Below are positions 54,272-54,513 of a DNA stretch of 54,513 nucleotides, in pieces. Both the position numbers and the translations under genes were made by a program. The stretch covers positions 1-54,513 of the forward strand of contig WRMB01000023.1 in the NCBI GenBank assembly GCA_009777345.1. Reading direction: 5' to 3'. Every line of letters begins with the position of its first letter. Position 1 is the first letter of the stretch. Source of the stretch: Micrococcales bacterium. GTDB lineage: Bacteria; Actinomycetota; Actinomycetes; Actinomycetales; Cellulomonadaceae. The notes under the pieces are model-generated. The model was not told the origin of the DNA and searched no databases. It saw only the letters and a list, made by a program, of their open reading frames with translations.

Positions 54272-54513
54272 CATGGTGCCGCACTCCTTCGTGTCGAGCC
54301 TCGTGGTTCGTGCAGAGGCTGTGTAGAGACTGTGCACCTTGGATGCGCCAGGGTCCAGGTTTGTTCCCGGCAGCCAGGTTCCCCCTCTGCCGGACCGCGT
54401 CCTGAGCCCTGATCCACCGATTTGCGCCGTCACGAGCGTCATTCCCCAGCGCCACTCCACACGTCGGCTACGCCGCCGCGCGGAGCCTCTGGCGCTGTGG
54501 GCCCAGACGGGTC
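54272..54513. other. Window end without a recognisable gene
   Basis: No convincing coding region or RNA. A single GGGCCC is at 54499-54504, too little to call a site. Confidence 0.4.

Overview
The window is high-GC DNA from an actinobacterium. The evidence is the hom-thrC-thrB-rho gene order, many GTG starts, several apparently leaderless promoters, a Tad/Flp pilus locus without an outer-membrane secretin, and an IniA/IniC-like dynamin operon. I cannot name the genus. Housekeeping genes (threonine operon, rho, tRNA-Arg, ettA, a MoxR/DUF58/VWA operon) alternate with accessory insertions that carry decayed genes, repeats and duplicated gene ends.

Layout. 1-7.6 kb: a macro-domain relative, hom-thrC-thrB, a small leaderless gene with a palindromic operator, then rho with a long structured leader. 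7.7-9.5 kb (minus): a lipoprotein gene overlapping a gene that fuses a Flp-type prepilin leader to a calpain-like protease. 9.6-12.9 kb (minus): a DUF4143 ATPase that has replaced the end of a frameshifted IetS-like subtilase, and the IetA-like AAA partner, beside tRNA-Arg. 13.3-19.3 kb: two coupled GTPases, ettA and a hypothetical gene. 19.3-20.8 kb: a second DUF4143 ATPase, flanked by two copies of the end of that hypothetical gene. 20.9-31.9 kb: DUF192, then a Tad locus (zinc-ribbon protein, CpaB, a TadZ-TadE fusion, TadE-like, TadA, TadB, TadC, histidine kinase, LuxR-type regulator, Flp pilin, TadG-like protein, membrane protein). 32.0-36.3 kb: two paralogous pairs, each a prepilin-leader fusion with a large glycine-rich passenger followed by an LpqN-like lipoprotein. 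36.3-37.35 kb: an orphan copy of the shared promoter, large inverted repeats and an internally deleted AAA-nuclease gene. 37.35-43.8 kb: MoxR, an inserted Rpn-like nuclease, DUF58, two VWA proteins and a TPR-like protein. 43.9-53.6 kb (minus): an Ini-like operon with two dynamin-like GTPases, a receptor Ser/Thr kinase, a membrane GrpE-like protein, a membrane-anchored Hsp70, an EF-hand pseudo-peptidase and an acidic protein. 53.7-54.3 kb: a divergent ECF sigma factor.

Two systems stand out. The first is a set of prepilin-leader fusion proteins (calpain plus two passengers), each paired with a lipoprotein. Two of the three, plus a decayed copy, share one promoter design with paired GGGCCC-type boxes that also appear before the Flp pilin and near the head of the Tad operon. 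This suggests a co-regulated set of proteins inserted or exported by the Tad machine. The second is the dynamin/Hsp70/GrpE/kinase operon, in which the Hsp70 and the kinase end in related extracellular cysteine-containing domains. This suggests an envelope-stress sensor linked to membrane remodelling.
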